A stretch of 64,000 nucleotides of DNA from Variovorax paradoxus. GTDB lineage: Bacteria; Pseudomonadota; Gammaproteobacteria; Burkholderiales; Burkholderiaceae_C. This document shows, piece after piece, positions 63,427 to 64,000 of the stretch. How positions within the stretch are numbered: position 1 is the first letter of the stretch; each line of letters begins with the position of its first letter. Where the stretch lies: assembly GCF_902712855.1 (NCBI RefSeq), contig NZ_LR743508.1:1240001-1304000 (forward strand). The letters are read 5' to 3'. A program made the position numbers and the translations under genes. The notes under the pieces are model-generated. The model had not been told where the DNA came from and searched no databases. It saw only the letters and a list, made by a program, of their open reading frames with translations.

Positions 63427-63459
63427 CGCGACGCCAGAAATAGTGTGAACACGCCCTAG
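63427..63459 (-). repeat. Right terminal inverted repeat of the MITE-like element
   Basis: 33 bp, exact reverse complement of the left end. Its outer CTAG gives the TAG stop of the MFS gene on the minus strand. Confidence 0.9.
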
Positions 63460-64000
63460 TCGACCTGACCGCGTGCACGAAGCCCGCGGAAATAGATGCG
63501 TTGAGCCAGCGCGTACGACATGCAACCCACCATCGCGACGGCCAGCAGGATCCAGCCGCCTGATTCGGAACCTTCGCCCGGGGCCCACGAGAACGCGATG
63601 AAAGCCGGCAAGGCAATGCGTCCCACGGTCGCCCAGAACGCGATGGTCCCGTTTGAAACAGCGGTAGCTCGCGTACCCAGATACTGGGGAACCGATGTCG
63701 CACGCACAACCGTCCATCCGCCGTGCGCGATACCGTACACCACGACAAAGGCCAGGAGGAGCGCGCGGTTCGTGCCTGCAGTCTGCAGCAGCACAAGAGC
63801 GACCGGAAACAGCGCAATCAGAATCAGGTTCAGTTGATGAACCTTGGCGTCCGCGCTCCGCATCAGCATCGGTAACCTCGCGAGCGTCTGCAGTGCGCCA
63901 ATCGCTGCAGGCGCAGCCAATGCGACCTCTGAGGCGACGCCGCGCGTCATCAGGATGGGAACGAGATAGGCGGCCACTGCCGCAGAGATCGCGCCGATCG
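63456..64000 (-). CDS. MFS transporter, C-terminal part
   Basis: The frame stays open to the right edge, so the start is outside the window; 180 residues are visible. Five to six membrane helices with the MFS-type YGIAHGGWTVVRATSVPQYLGTRATAVSNG loop. Short, basic C terminus RIYFRGLRARGQVD, stopping at the TAG within the MITE end. Lower GC than the rest of the window, like the convergent LysR gene. Substrate unknown. Confidence 0.85.
   Translation of the reverse strand, partial: IGAISAAVAAYLVPILMTRGVASEVALAAPAAIGALQTLARLPMLMRSADAKVHQLNLILIALFPVALVLLQTAGTNRALLLAFVVVYGIAHGGWTVVRATSVPQYLGTRATAVSNGTIAFWATVGRIALPAFIAFSWAPGEGSESGGWILLAVAMVGCMSYALAQRIYFRGLRARGQVD

Larger units (their letters stand above)
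63189..63459. mobile_element. MITE-like structured element with CTAG duplication
   Basis: A 263-bp element (63193-63455) bounded by CTAG copies at 63189-63192 and 63456-63459. Counting CTAG the two ends are perfect 33-bp inverted repeats (CTAGGGCGTGTTCACACTA... on the left). Inside are two further perfect hairpins: 21-bp arms at 63222-63242/63299-63319 and 18-bp arms at 63328-63345/63410-63427, the second with a nested 7-bp stem GCAAGGC/GCCTTGC. It has no transposase. The CTAG target duplication matches the habit of IS5-type elements, so a non-autonomous derivative is the best reading. Confidence 0.75.

Noticed and set aside
63189..63459. Open frames on both strands inside the MITE-like element, both reading MFTLFLASR... 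at the start and ...DARNSVNTP at the end
   Set aside because: The shared ends are simply the inverted repeats translated on each strand; no ribosome site or domain.

Overview
The window is high-GC DNA with dense, short-spaced genes, and it looks like the chromosome of a Comamonadaceae betaproteobacterium, most likely Variovorax or a close relative. The reasons are the Bug-type (TctC) binding protein beside a CaiB/BaiF CoA-transferase, many LysR regulators with divergent targets, a TRAP uptake operon, an MddA-type methanethiol methyltransferase and a three-subunit gluconate-dehydrogenase-like flavocytochrome. The genus is inferred from gene content and style; no rRNA or other marker gene is present. 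No tRNA, rRNA, CRISPR array or prophage was recognised.

Layout. 0-6.2 kb: the 3' end of a GGDEF/EAL gene, a SARP-type regulator fused to an alpha/beta hydrolase, mddA, a small exported protein, and an HD-domain / WrbA / nitroreductase operon. 6.3-11.5 kb: a DUF3140-DUF2945 pair, an SDR divergent from a LysR regulator, a lipoprotein, a methyltransferase, a bacteriohemerythrin, a DUF1127 gene and a frameshifted hydrolase remnant. 11.5-21.8 kb: a hybrid histidine kinase, a DTW-domain tRNA-modifying enzyme, LysR/RidA, a CocE-like hydrolase, and LysR / CoA-transferase / Bug protein. 21.76-23.11 kb: a complete IS3-family element with 3-bp target duplication, inserted between the Bug gene and its terminator. 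23.5-30.6 kb: a divergent MurA-like enzyme, lipoproteins, a nitronate monooxygenase-like enzyme and two hydrolases. 30.6-35.5 kb: gcvTHP preceded by a tandem glycine riboswitch. 35.6-41.9 kb: small proteins, a diguanylate cyclase, two transporters and an AraC regulator. 41.9-45.8 kb: a TRAP transporter with a D-erythronate-dehydrogenase-like enzyme. 47-51.7 kb: ETF-ubiquinone oxidoreductase and a tightly coupled SDR / EamA / thioesterase / exported-protein operon. 51.8-57.0 kb: an envelope (probably lipid A) modification locus made of a PmrB/PmrA-like two-component system, two PAP2 phosphatases and an EptA-like phosphoethanolamine transferase. 57.0-61.7 kb: an AhpD-like protein and the flavocytochrome dehydrogenase. 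62.3-64 kb: a visibly less GC-rich LysR/MFS pair that converges on a structured MITE-like element.

The strongest observations are three. (1) A 263-bp element at 63193-63455 has perfect inverted ends and two long internal hairpins; it sits between two CTAG copies, and each CTAG supplies the stop codon of a flanking gene. (2) Phased TTCAG/CTGAA repeats occur both in the divergent promoter of the two-component system and directly before eptA, pointing to a shared operator. (3) The IS3 insertion separates a gene from its own terminator and keeps both target duplication and frameshift signal. None of these was tested by database search.
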